The notes beneath the pieces are model-generated. The model was not told the origin of the DNA. It did no database searches and worked only from the letters and a program-made list of their open reading frames with translations. This document shows, in pieces, positions 30,927 to 38,995 of a stretch of DNA of 64,000 nucleotides. Numbering within the stretch: position 1 is the stretch's first letter; every line of letters starts with the position of its first letter. Source of the stretch: Kineosporia succinea (lineage in GTDB: Bacteria; Actinomycetota; Actinomycetes; Actinomycetales; Kineosporiaceae); assembly GCF_030811555.1 (NCBI RefSeq), contig NZ_JAUSQZ010000001.1, positions 1,116,001 through 1,180,000 of the forward strand. Reading direction: 5' to 3'. The position numbers and the translations under genes are program-made.

Positions 30927-32225
30927 ATGGACAACCCCGGTTTCCGCCCCAGCCTCCTCACCGACCAGTACGAGCTGACGATGGTGCAGGCGGCGCTCGC
31001 GAGTGGCGCGGCCCAGCGGCGCTGCGTCTTCGAGGTGTTCGCCCGGCGACTGCCCGACGGCCGGCGTTACGGCGTGGTGGCGGGCACCGGCCGGCTGCTC
31101 GAGCAGCTGCGGGAGTTCCGTTTCGGCGACGAGGAACTGGCCGACCTGGAGCGCCGCGCGGTGGTGGACGCGCCCACCCTGGAGTGGCTGGCCGGCTACC
31201 GCTTCACGGGCGACATCACCGGTTACGGCGAGGGCGAGTGCTACCTGCCCGGCTCACCGGTGATGACGGTCGAGGGCACGTTCGCCGAGGCCGTGATGCT
31301 CGAGACGTTCGTGCTGTCGGTGCTCAACCACGACAGCGCCATCGCGGCGGCGGCGAGCCGGATGACCACGGCGGCCAACGGACGTCCGTGCCTGGAGATG
31401 GGGCTGCGCCGCACCCACGAGGAGGCCGGTGTGGCCGCGGCCCGCGCCGCGTACGTGGCCGGGTTCGCGGGCAGCAGCGTGCTGGCGGCGGGCGCCCGCT
31501 ACGGCATCCCGACGATCGGCACCGCGGCGCACGCGTTCACCCTGCTGCACGACAGTGAGCTCGAGGCGTTCCGGGCGCAGGTGGCCTCGCTCGGGGTGGG
31601 CACCACGCTGCTGGTCGACACCTACGACGTGACCACCGGCGTGGAGCACGCGATCGAGGCCGCGGGAACGGAACTCGGTGCGGTGCGCCTGGACTCGGGC
31701 GACCTGCTGGAGCAGGCCCAGGCGGTGCGGATCCAGCTCGACAAGCTCGGCGCCACCCAGACCCGGATCGTGGTCACGAGCGACCTGGACGAGTTCGCGA
31801 TCGCCGCGCTGGCCGCGGCGCCGGTCGATTCCTACGGTGTGGGAACGCAACTCGTCACCGGCTCGGGCGCGCCGACCGCCGGGATGGTCTACAAGCTGGT
31901 GGCCCGCGAGGGCGCCGACGGCACGATGGTGCCGGTCGCGAAGAAGAGCACGGCCAAGGCCAGTGTGGGCGGCCGCAAGTGGGCGTTGCGCCGGCGCAAC
32001 GCCGAGGGCGTGGCCGACCAGGAGCTGCTGGGGCTGGGGACCCGGCCCGAGGGTGCCGAATACCGCCGGCTGCAGCGGGTTCTGGTCAGGGGCGGCGAGA
32101 TCGTCGACACCTCGACGCCGGCCGACGCCCGGGCGCTGCACGAGCTCTCCCGCGCCGAACTGCCCGTGACGGCCCGCCAGCTGTCGCGCGGCGAGGCGGC
32201 GATCCCGACCGTGATGACGCGCTGA
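30927..32225 (+). CDS. pncB: Nicotinate phosphoribosyltransferase
   Basis: The product is 432 residues from ATG 30927 (MDNPGFRPSLLTDQYELTMV), chosen over the TTG at 30909 because the family begins just before LLTDQYELTM and operator 2 overlaps the TTG. It contains RRYGVVAGTGR-like phosphate loops, IPTIGTAAHAF, LLVDTYDVTTG, VRLDSGDL and VVTSDLDEF, and GVGTQLVTGSGAPT. It makes nicotinate mononucleotide in NAD salvage. It leads an operon with pncA and two further genes, behind twin palindromic operators. Confidence 0.96.
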   Translation: MDNPGFRPSLLTDQYELTMVQAALASGAAQRRCVFEVFARRLPDGRRYGVVAGTGRLLEQLREFRFGDEELADLERRAVVDAPTLEWLAGYRFTGDITGYGEGECYLPGSPVMTVEGTFAEAVMLETFVLSVLNHDSAIAAAASRMTTAANGRPCLEMGLRRTHEEAGVAAARAAYVAGFAGSSVLAAGARYGIPTIGTAAHAFTLLHDSELEAFRAQVASLGVGTTLLVDTYDVTTGVEHAIEAAGTELGAVRLDSGDLLEQAQAVRIQLDKLGATQTRIVVTSDLDEFAIAALAAAPVDSYGVGTQLVTGSGAPTAGMVYKLVAREGADGTMVPVAKKSTAKASVGGRKWALRRRNAEGVADQELLGLGTRPEGAEYRRLQRVLVRGGEIVDTSTPADARALHELSRAELPVTARQLSRGEAAIPTVMTR

Positions 32226-32248
32226 TCTTCGTTGAAGGAGTTTCCAGG

Positions 32249-32830
32249 ATGAGTACAGCTCTGATCGTGGTCGACGTGCAGAACGACTTCTGCGAGGGCG
32301 GCTCGCTGGCCGTCGCCGGGGGCACGGCCGTGGCGGAGGGGATCACGGCCCACCTGCGCTCGGCACCGGGATACGCCGCGGTGGTGGGCACCCGCGACTG
32401 GCACATCGATCCGGGCACCCACTTCAGCGAGAGCCCCGACTACGTGGACACCTGGCCGCGGCACTGCGAGGTCGGCACGGCGGGCGCGGACTCGCACCCG
32501 GCGCTCGACACCTCGCTGGTGCAGGCCTGGTTCCACAAGGGTGAGTACGAGGCCGCCTACTCGGGTTTCGAGGGGGCCTCCCCCGAGGGCGGGCTCGCCG
32601 ACTGGCTGCGGGAGCACGGCGTCACGGCCGTCGACGTGGTCGGCATCGCGACCGACCACTGTGTGCGGGCCACCGCTCTGGACGCGGTGCGGGCGGGCTT
32701 CACCACGCGGGTCCTGCTGCCGCTGACGGCGGGCGTGGCCCCGGAGACGACCCGGGCCGCGCTGACCGCGCTGACCGAGGCCGGGGCCGAACTCGTGGGG
32801 GCTCCCCTTTCCCCTAAGTTGGACACATGA
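32249..32830 (+). CDS. pncA: Nicotinamidase
   Basis: The product is 193 residues; ATG 32249 follows GAAGGAGTTTCCAG. Catalytic triad: Asp8 in VDVQNDFCEGG, Lys in FHKGEYE, Cys in IATDHCVRAT. The metal site is DWHIDPGTHF. It converts nicotinamide to nicotinate, the substrate of the pncB product just upstream. Its stop overlaps the next gene (ATGA). Confidence 0.95.
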   Translation: MSTALIVVDVQNDFCEGGSLAVAGGTAVAEGITAHLRSAPGYAAVVGTRDWHIDPGTHFSESPDYVDTWPRHCEVGTAGADSHPALDTSLVQAWFHKGEYEAAYSGFEGASPEGGLADWLREHGVTAVDVVGIATDHCVRATALDAVRAGFTTRVLLPLTAGVAPETTRAALTALTEAGAELVGAPLSPKLDT

Positions 32831-33702
32831 GTGAAGGACTTGTGGGTCTGCCGGGCAGCGACCACCCGGGTTCCGGCCCGGTGGTGGAACCGCTGCTCGA
32901 CGGCCTGCTCGCAGACGCGGTCACCGGTGACGCCGGGGCGACCCTGGCGGCCCACCGCGATCACCGTCGGGCCTGGTACGGCGACCTGGTCGGGCCGCTG
33001 CGGGTTCCGGTGAACGCGACCGAACAGGTGATCTACGGGCTGCACACGTCCGACGCCGGGCTGCCGGTGGTGCTGGTGGCCAAGCCGGCCCCGCAGCAGG
33101 ACGACGCCTCGCTGATGGAGACCCTGCGCCGCGCCCGGTTCCAGCTGCTCGACAACCACCGGGCCGAACTGGTCGCCGTGGAGCTGCCCTTCGCCGGGCC
33201 GGCCGCCGGTTCGGTGGCCGAGCGGGCCCGGGTCATGCTCGACTCCCTCGACTTCACCGTTCCCGCCTGGTTCGCCGTCCCGGCCGAGCCGGGCTGGGAA
33301 CCGGCGTTCGACGTGCTGCGCGAAGACGGCGCGGAGAGCGTGGCGCTGTACCTGTCCCGGTCTCCGGCCGAGGCCGCGCAGGCGATCCGGGCGCTGATCG
33401 ACCGCGACCTGCCCTACGCCGTCGCGGACGGGGTCTCCGGGCTGGTCAGCGACGCCGAGGGCTACGGGGTGCTCAACGTGCTCGGTGCCACCCGGGCCGC
33501 CCTGAACGGCGCCGAGGCCGACGAGATGGCCGCGATCCTGTCCGAGACCTCGGTGGAACCGCTGGCCGCCGCCGCCCGCCGGATGAGCGAGGCCGACGCC
33601 GCGACCGCCCGGGCGTTCCTGCCCTCGCTGGTGGTGCCCTCGATCCGGGCGGCCGTGGAGGCCCTGGAGGCCGAGGGCCTGATCGAGCCGGACGCCGCCT
33701 GA
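32827..33702 (+). CDS. Hypothetical protein in NAD-salvage operon
   Basis: The product is 291 residues; ATG 32827 overlaps the pncA stop. Visible features: an N-terminal helical segment (VEPLLDGLLADAVTGDAG), a central alpha/beta region (GLPVVLVAKPAPQQDDASLM, then ARFQLLDNHRAELVAVELPF), and paired helices near the end (EADEMAAILSETSVEPLAAA). It may be a TIM-barrel or Rossmann-like fold, but I recognise no signature. Coupling to pncA implies co-expression under the same operators. Confidence 0.7.
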   Translation: MSEGLVGLPGSDHPGSGPVVEPLLDGLLADAVTGDAGATLAAHRDHRRAWYGDLVGPLRVPVNATEQVIYGLHTSDAGLPVVLVAKPAPQQDDASLMETLRRARFQLLDNHRAELVAVELPFAGPAAGSVAERARVMLDSLDFTVPAWFAVPAEPGWEPAFDVLREDGAESVALYLSRSPAEAAQAIRALIDRDLPYAVADGVSGLVSDAEGYGVLNVLGATRAALNGAEADEMAAILSETSVEPLAAAARRMSEADAATARAFLPSLVVPSIRAAVEALEAEGLIEPDAA

Positions 33703-33711
33703 CTGACTAGC

Positions 33712-34419
33712 GTGTCCACCGTGAGCTCTCTGGTGGTGCACGAGCGACCCGGTGACGGCCCGACCGTGCTGGCCCTGCACGGGATGACCAGCACGGCCGG
33801 GGTCTGGGCGGATCTCGAACGGCGTCTGCCCGGGCGGCACCTCGTCGCGCCGAACCTGCCGGGCCGCGGGCCCTCCCGCGGCGTCACGGCCCGTCGGGGG
33901 CTGATGGGGCTTGCGGACGCGGTGGTCGACCTCGCGGTCCGGTCGCCGTGGGCGGCGGCCGGGGAGACGGTGGTCGTCGGGCACTCGATGGGTGCCTTCC
34001 TGGCCCCGGTCGTGGTGCGTCGTCTGGTGGACGCCGGTCTGGGCGTGCGCGGGGTGCTGCTGCTCGACGGTGGCCCCCGCCCGACGCCGTCACGCCTCAC
34101 CCGTCCGCTCGTCGTGCGCGCCCTGTTCTCGGTGGTGGCACTGAAAGAGCGCTCGACGCTGTCGTTCCGGGCGCCCTCCGACGCCGTCGACTGCCTCACC
34201 CGGCCGACCCGGCTGGGTGTCCTGAACGGGCTGGACCTGCCCGTGCACCTGATCGCCGCCGCGCACGGGGCCGGGCCGGACAAACCCGAGTTCCTGTCCG
34301 GCGCCTCGATCGACGAGGGCCTGGCGGCCCTGCCCCGGATGACCTGGGAACGTCTCGACGCGACGCACGAGAGCATGCTCAGCCATCCGGCCGTCGCGGA
34401 AGCCGTGAAGCGATGGTGA
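33712..34419 (+). CDS. Alpha/beta-hydrolase-fold protein
   Basis: The product is 235 residues, starting with GTG 33712, nine nucleotides after the previous stop. LALHGMTSTAGVWADLERRL gives the oxyanion loop, VVVGHSMGAFLAPVVV the nucleophile Ser, and the late WERLDATHESML segment the catalytic His. This is the small-esterase/haloperoxidase-like layout. Substrate unknown. It is probably the last gene of the pncB operon. Confidence 0.85.
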   Translation: MSTVSSLVVHERPGDGPTVLALHGMTSTAGVWADLERRLPGRHLVAPNLPGRGPSRGVTARRGLMGLADAVVDLAVRSPWAAAGETVVVGHSMGAFLAPVVVRRLVDAGLGVRGVLLLDGGPRPTPSRLTRPLVVRALFSVVALKERSTLSFRAPSDAVDCLTRPTRLGVLNGLDLPVHLIAAAHGAGPDKPEFLSGASIDEGLAALPRMTWERLDATHESMLSHPAVAEAVKRW

Positions 34420-34521
34420 CGTGGCCCGAAAGTTGGGGACTCCTTGGCCTGAGCGACAGATGACGTGTTAGAACTGGGTTAATGCCCGGCGACGAGGCCG
34501 TGTCGTCACGTCATCGAGAAA

Positions 34522-34767
34522 GTGATCGAGCTCATGCCTGAGCCGGAGGTCGAGGCCATTGTGGCCGAGCTGTCGGTGAAGTACCCGCTCTTCGCCACCA
34601 CGACGATCCAGCGCTGGGTGCGACGCGAGAGCGCCCGTTACGCCGGGGCCCGCATCACGACGTTCGTGCCGATCCTGGTGCGCCGTGCGGTCGACCGCAC
34701 GCTGCGCGACCTCGACACCATCGAGGCCGTCGACCTCACCAACCCGCATCTGATGCCGGCTCGCTGA
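34522..34767 (+). CDS. Three-helix-bundle dimerisation-domain protein
   Basis: The product is up to 81 residues (GTG 34522, alternative ATG 34534). The sequence EVEAIVAELSVKYPLFATTT, IQRWVRRESARYAGARITTF and VPILVRRAVDRTLRDL fits the small three-helix-bundle family of actinomycetes. The family is usually of unknown role, sometimes fused to regulators. It lies alone between the pncB operon and a convergent XRE gene 5 nt away. Confidence 0.75.
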   Translation: MIELMPEPEVEAIVAELSVKYPLFATTTIQRWVRRESARYAGARITTFVPILVRRAVDRTLRDLDTIEAVDLTNPHLMPAR

Positions 34768-34772
34768 GCGGC

Positions 34773-35354
34773 CTACCGCTCCTCCCCCACCTCGAGGTGC
34801 ACGCGCCGGCCGCCGTGGTCGAGCACGGCCAGGATCTCGGCCGGCCCGTCGAATGCTCCGAACGAGTGCGGCACCATCGTCGAGAACGACGCCGCGTGCC
34901 CCTCTTCCACGATGACCACCCGCTCGGCCAGCAGTAGCTCGACGGTGCCGGTCGTCACCGTGAACCAGTCGTGCCCCGGATGCACCTTCATCGCGTCGGC
35001 GCCGCGCGGCGCGGGCCGGGTGAGCCGTACCCGGGCCACCGTCATGCCGTTCGGGCCGTCCTGGCGGTTCAGCGTCCAGAAGGTGCGGCCGCGCTCCTGG
35101 TCGTGCTGCGGGCGGATCACCACGTCGTCGTCGCCCGCCGACTCGACCAGCTCGTCGAGCGTCGCCCCCAGGGCCCGGGCGATGGCCGTCAGCTGATCGA
35201 GACCGATGCGACGGTGCCCGGTCTCGATCCGGCTCAGGGTCGACGGACTGAGGAAGCACCGCGACGACAGGTCGTCGAGCGACCAGCCCTTCGCCACCCG
35301 CAGGCCCCGGATGCGGGCACGCACCAGGCGGTCGACCTCGTCTTCTTGCTTCAT
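34773..35354 (-). CDS. XRE-cupin transcriptional regulator
   Basis: The product is 193 residues from ATG 35354. HTH at about 12-66 (RGLRVAKGWSLDDLSSRCFL, then SRIETGHRRIGLDQL). The C-terminal cupin has HPGHDWFTVTTGTVELLLAE and MVPHSFGAF, with metal-type His residues. An imperfect palindrome CTTGC-TTCATAC-GCAAG covers its own start codon, suggesting autorepression. It diverges from the methyltransferase gene (ATG 35403), which is the likely target. Confidence 0.9.
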   Translation of the reverse strand: MKQEDEVDRLVRARIRGLRVAKGWSLDDLSSRCFLSPSTLSRIETGHRRIGLDQLTAIARALGATLDELVESAGDDDVVIRPQHDQERGRTFWTLNRQDGPNGMTVARVRLTRPAPRGADAMKVHPGHDWFTVTTGTVELLLAERVVIVEEGHAASFSTMVPHSFGAFDGPAEILAVLDHGGRRVHLEVGEER

Positions 35355-35402
35355 ACGCAAGATGGTATGCCGGGGGCGCAAGAGGCTCGTATGGTCGTGG
35401 GC

Positions 35403-36266
35403 ATGGGATCTCACGGGCAGGAACACGGTCACGGTCACGGTCACTCCGTCAGCGAGGACCTGATGACCGAGATGCTCGATCTGGACGGGGAAGTGCTGGC
35501 CGACCATCTCGGGAACGTGACCGAGTGGATCGCGGGGCACCTGGGCGACCACCCCGTCCGCACTATCATCGACCTGGGAGCCGGCACCGGAACCGGAACC
35601 TTCGCGCTGCTGAGCCGTTTCGGTGACGCGACCGTGACGGCGGTGGACGCGTCGGCGGGGATGCTGGAGCATCTCACCGATCGCGCGCGACGGTCGGGCG
35701 ATGGGGGACGCGTGGTCGCCCGGGAGATCGACCTGGACGCCCAGCGGCTGGGCGGGGTTTCGGCCGATCTGGTCTGGGCGTCCGCCTCGATGCACCACAT
35801 GTCCGATCCGGCCCGGGTTCTCGAGGATCTGCGAGGCGTGCTGACGCCGGGCGGGCTGTTCGCGATGATCGAGTTCGAGACCTTCCCGCGTTTCCTGCCC
35901 GACGACATCGGGCTCGGAGCACCGGGTCTCGAGGACCGGCTGAACGCGATCGCCGACCGCGCGCGCGAAGAGCACCACCCGACCGTCAACTCGGACTGGA
36001 CCGCCACGCTCACGGCGAGCGGTTTCGCCGTGCGGGAGGAACGCACGTTCCGGATCGACCAGGCGGCACCGCTTTCCGAGGTGGCGAAGCGCTACGCACG
36101 GGTGACGCTGACCCGGTTGCGCGAGGGAGCCGGCGACCGGCTGGCACCGGCCGACCACACCACGCTGGGCGCACTGCTCGACGAGGACGGGCCGCACCGG
36201 CTGGAGAACCGCACGGACCTTTCGGTGCGCAGCGAGCGGCGGGCCTGGATCGCGGCAGCCGGGTGA
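35403..36266 (+). CDS. SAM-dependent methyltransferase with His-rich N-terminus
   Basis: The product is 287 residues from ATG 35403 (alternative 35391). Residues 3-14 are SHGQEHGHGHGH, a probable metal-binding stretch. The class I Rossmann core follows: IIDLGAGTGTGTFALLSRFG (motif I), VTAVDASAGMLEHL, and ADLVWASASMHHMSDP (post-I/II), with a C-terminal LTASGFAVREERTFRID region. It is a likely small-molecule methylase. The metal-rich leader and the cupin regulator next door hint at metal or metabolite sensing; the substrate is not identifiable. Confidence 0.87.
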   Translation: MGSHGQEHGHGHGHSVSEDLMTEMLDLDGEVLADHLGNVTEWIAGHLGDHPVRTIIDLGAGTGTGTFALLSRFGDATVTAVDASAGMLEHLTDRARRSGDGGRVVAREIDLDAQRLGGVSADLVWASASMHHMSDPARVLEDLRGVLTPGGLFAMIEFETFPRFLPDDIGLGAPGLEDRLNAIADRAREEHHPTVNSDWTATLTASGFAVREERTFRIDQAAPLSEVAKRYARVTLTRLREGAGDRLAPADHTTLGALLDEDGPHRLENRTDLSVRSERRAWIAAAG

Positions 36267-36338
36267 TCCCCGATCAAGCCCGGGCGCGGGACTGCCGACA
36301 CGGGGACATCATCGGTGGGCTCGACGCGGAGGCGTGAC

Positions 36339-36665
36339 ATGGCCATCTCCAGTTCTGCGGTACCCCTGGTCCCGGTCTCGGGGGTGGTCGGCGTGTTCCT
36401 GAACAAGCGCACCGGCGAGCCGCTGCAGGTGCCGATCGTGGCGTTCTCGCCCGACACCGGCCAGACGTTCTACGTCGACCGCAACGGCAAGGTCGTGGAC
36501 TACCGGCTCAGCCGTGAGGACGACGTGTGGAGCGTCGGGGTGTTCGCCGCCGCCGATCGCGAGGGGATCCACGACGCGATCGTGGCGGAACTGAACTCCA
36601 CGGGTCTCTCGCACCACCCGCTGCCGCACGTGCCCGCGGCCGCGTCGGCGGCGGCCCTGTCGTAG
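36339..36665 (+). CDS. Hypothetical small protein
   Basis: The product is 108 residues; ATG 36339 is preferred because GGAGGCGTGAC precedes it. Beta-rich core: VVGVFLNKRTGEPLQVPIVA, QTFYVDRNGKVVDYRLSRED, followed by WSVGVFAAADREGIHDAI. A Lys/Gly-rich turn resembles small ligand-binding domains, but no family is recognised. It lies between the methyltransferase and a GNAT gene, same strand. Confidence 0.6.
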   Translation: MAISSSAVPLVPVSGVVGVFLNKRTGEPLQVPIVAFSPDTGQTFYVDRNGKVVDYRLSREDDVWSVGVFAAADREGIHDAIVAELNSTGLSHHPLPHVPAAASAAALS

Positions 36666-36744
36666 GGGCGTTGCCGGTTGCCGGGGCGCTGCCGCCGGTA
36701 AATGTGTTGCGCCGGGCCCGTTGCGGGGTCGATGGTGTGCGGCG

Positions 36745-37542
36745 ATGAACACTGCTGCGGTGCTGGCCGCCTTCGACGAACAGTTGCGACGCGCCGGTGA
36801 GGGCGAGGGCGCCGAGAACCCCGAGCCCGGCCGGGAACCCGCGCGGGTGCTGAACACGGTGCGCCCGGAATGGGCGGCCGTCACCTGGTCGCGCCTGACC
36901 GAGACCGACGCCGACGAGGTGATCGCCGCGCAGATCGAGCGGATGGCCGGGCTCGGTGTGGAGTGGGAGTGGAAGTACTACTCCTACGACACTCCCGCCG
37001 ACCTGCCGGCCCGGCTGCGGGCGGCGGGCCTGAACCAGGAGCCGCCGGAGAGCCTGATGGTCGCCGACCTGGGTGAACTCGACCTGGTCGGACCGCCGGA
37101 GGGGGTGCGCATCGAGCCGGTCACCGATGCCGCCGGCGTGAGCCGGATGGTGGCCGTGCACGACGAGGTCTTCGGTGGCTCGCACCAGGCCTGGGGTGAT
37201 GCCCTGCTGCGCCAGATCGCCGACCCGGATCCCGAGATCGCCGCCGGAGTGGCCGCGTTCGTCGTGATGGACGGCGACCGGCCCATCTCCACCGGGCGGG
37301 TGAACTTCCACCCCGGCACCGACTTCGCCAGCATCTGGGGCGGCAGCACCGTGCCCGGCTGGCGGCGACGGGGGGTGTTCCGCGCGCTGGTCAGCCACCG
37401 GGCCCGGCAGGCCATCGACCGGGGCTACCGCTACCTGCGGGTCGATGCCGTCGACATGAGCCGGCCCATCCTGCAGCGCATGGGTTTTCACGAGATCGCC
37501 ACGACCACTCCGTTCATCCGGCCGCTGCCGGAGACGCCTTAG
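36745..37542 (+). CDS. GNAT-family acetyltransferase
   Basis: The product is 265 residues; ATG 36745. The acetyl-CoA loop is STVPGWRRRGVFRALVSHRA, preceded by AAFVVMDGDRPISTGRVNFH and followed by LRVDAVDMSRPILQRMGFHE, the GNAT C-terminal pattern. An N-terminal ~100-residue domain (DEVIAAQIERMAGLGVEWEW) is shared with other actinobacterial GNATs. Acceptor unknown. Its end overlaps the convergent dinB gene by 4 nt. Confidence 0.87.
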   Translation: MNTAAVLAAFDEQLRRAGEGEGAENPEPGREPARVLNTVRPEWAAVTWSRLTETDADEVIAAQIERMAGLGVEWEWKYYSYDTPADLPARLRAAGLNQEPPESLMVADLGELDLVGPPEGVRIEPVTDAAGVSRMVAVHDEVFGGSHQAWGDALLRQIADPDPEIAAGVAAFVVMDGDRPISTGRVNFHPGTDFASIWGGSTVPGWRRRGVFRALVSHRARQAIDRGYRYLRVDAVDMSRPILQRMGFHEIATTTPFIRPLPETP

Positions 37543-38927
37543 ACCTCTTTCTCCGCCAGCTCGCGGAACTCGTCGGGCACACCTCCCCGGGACATCGCGG
37601 GGAGGTAGCCGACGGCGTCGCGGCCGTACTTGGCCCGCACCGCGTCCATCGAGGTGTCGACCGCGAGCCGGGCCGCGCCGGGATCGGACCCCTCGCGGCG
37701 CGGGTCGTCGGGCGAGACGGCCAACTCCTGCTGCACGGCGTGACGGGCGACCAGGTTGGACACCGAGATCGCCAGCAGGCTGATCTCGAGATGATGCGCT
37801 TCGGCGGCCGGTGCTTGAGTGGCCGGTACTTCAGTGGCCGGTGCTTGAGTGGGCATCACGTCAGGGGGCATCGCGGCTGGGGGCATCGCGGCTGGGGGCA
37901 TCGCGTCTGGGGGCATCGCGGCGCCTCTCGCCCGGGCCTCGTCGTTCAGGGCCTGCCAGGCCAGCTGCTCGGCGACCTCGGTGAGGGTGAGGGTGGCGGC
38001 GACCGGCTCGTTCAGGGTGAGCGAGCGGGTCACGGATTTCATGCCGGGATACCGCACGCGCACCGTGATGGTGCGCCCGGCACGGTGTTTGGCGCGCAGC
38101 CGCACGGCCACCCGGTCGGCCAGGTGGTTGAGCACGGCCCGGACCATCTCGGGCGTGGCCTCCTTACGGCCCATCGCGGACTGCGCCCCCACCGACCGGG
38201 CCCGGGTGGCACCGCTGACGCGGCGCCGGTCTTCGTTGACGGCGAGGGCACTGAGCTTCTGGCCGACGGCGTTGCCGAGCAGGCGCTGCACCGAGCCGGG
38301 TGACGCCTCGGCCAGCTGGCCGATGGTGACGATGCCCTCGGACTTCAGTTTGGCCTGGGCCACCGGGCCGATGCCCCACATCAGGCCGACCGGGAGCGGG
38401 GCCAGGAACTCCCGCTCGCGCTCGGGCGCGACCACCACCAGACCGTCGGGCTTGGCCACCTGCGAGGCGACCTTGGCCAGATGCTTGGTGCGGGCGACAC
38501 CGATCGAGATGGGCAGCCCGACCTCGCGGCGCACCTGACGGCGCAGCCGGTCGGCGATCACGTCGGGCGGGCCGAACAGGTGCACGCTGCCCGAGACGTC
38601 GAGAAAGGCCTCGTCGATCGAGATGCGCTCGACCTCGGGGGTGACGTCGCCCAGGATCGCCATCACCGAGTCGGCCAGCTGCTGGTAGCGGTCGAAATGC
38701 CCCCGCACGAACGTGATGTGCGGGCACAGCTCGCGGGCGCGGCGCCCCGGCATACCGCCGGACACCCCGAACCGCTTGGCCTCGTAGGAGGCCGCGAGCA
38801 CCACCCCGCCGGCGGCACTGCCCCCGACCGCGATCGGGCGCCCGCGCAGCGAGGGATCGAGCAACTGCTCGACCGACGCGTAGAACGCGTCCAGGTCCGC
38901 ATGCAGGATCGCTGCCCCCTCGAACAT
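37539..38927 (-). CDS. dinB: DNA polymerase IV (DinB, Y family)
   Basis: The product is 462 residues. Catalytic core: ILHADLDAFYASVEQ and ISIDEAFLDVSG give the metal-binding acidic residues, with LPISIGVARTKHLAKVASQV and LMWGIGPVAQAKL also present. The little-finger domain is split by a ~40-residue insert encoded by eight 15-bp repeats (37805-37924), a run of AMPPD/AMPPA and QAPAT-type pentapeptides, before resuming at EISLLAISVSNLV. It has low fidelity and functions in translesion synthesis. A perfect LexA box lies 13 nt upstream of its start. Confidence 0.93.
   Translation of the reverse strand: MFEGAAILHADLDAFYASVEQLLDPSLRGRPIAVGGSAAGGVVLAASYEAKRFGVSGGMPGRRARELCPHITFVRGHFDRYQQLADSVMAILGDVTPEVERISIDEAFLDVSGSVHLFGPPDVIADRLRRQVRREVGLPISIGVARTKHLAKVASQVAKPDGLVVVAPEREREFLAPLPVGLMWGIGPVAQAKLKSEGIVTIGQLAEASPGSVQRLLGNAVGQKLSALAVNEDRRRVSGATRARSVGAQSAMGRKEATPEMVRAVLNHLADRVAVRLRAKHRAGRTITVRVRYPGMKSVTRSLTLNEPVAATLTLTEVAEQLAWQALNDEARARGAAMPPDAMPPAAMPPAAMPPDVMPTQAPATEVPATQAPAAEAHHLEISLLAISVSNLVARHAVQQELAVSPDDPRREGSDPGAARLAVDTSMDAVRAKYGRDAVGYLPAMSRGGVPDEFRELAEKEV
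37805..37924 (-). repeat. Eight tandem 15-bp units inside dinB
   Basis: Three units of type TGGCCGGTGCTTGAG, one intermediate (TGGGCATCACGTCAG), then four of type GGGGCATCGCGGCTG; two are identical and the others differ at 1-3 positions. Each unit encodes five residues, so copy-number change keeps the frame. Such VNTRs vary between strains. Confidence 0.93.
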
Positions 38928-38940
38928 GCCGCCATCCTAT

Positions 38941-38956
38941 TCGAACACACGTTCGA
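38941..38956. promoter_or_regulatory. LexA/SOS box
   Basis: TCGAAC-ACAC-GTTCGA is a perfect match to the actinobacterial LexA operator. It is 13 nt upstream of the dinB start and 39 nt upstream of the divergent decarboxylase gene, so it could repress both. Confidence 0.92.
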
Positions 38957-38995
38957 ACAACAGGGTGATAGCCCCACTCCGGCAGAATCGGCACC

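Noticed and set aside
37801-37925. Frameshift or assembly artefact in dinB.
   Set aside because: All repeat units are exactly 15 bp and keep the frame; conserved little-finger sequence resumes directly after the tract.
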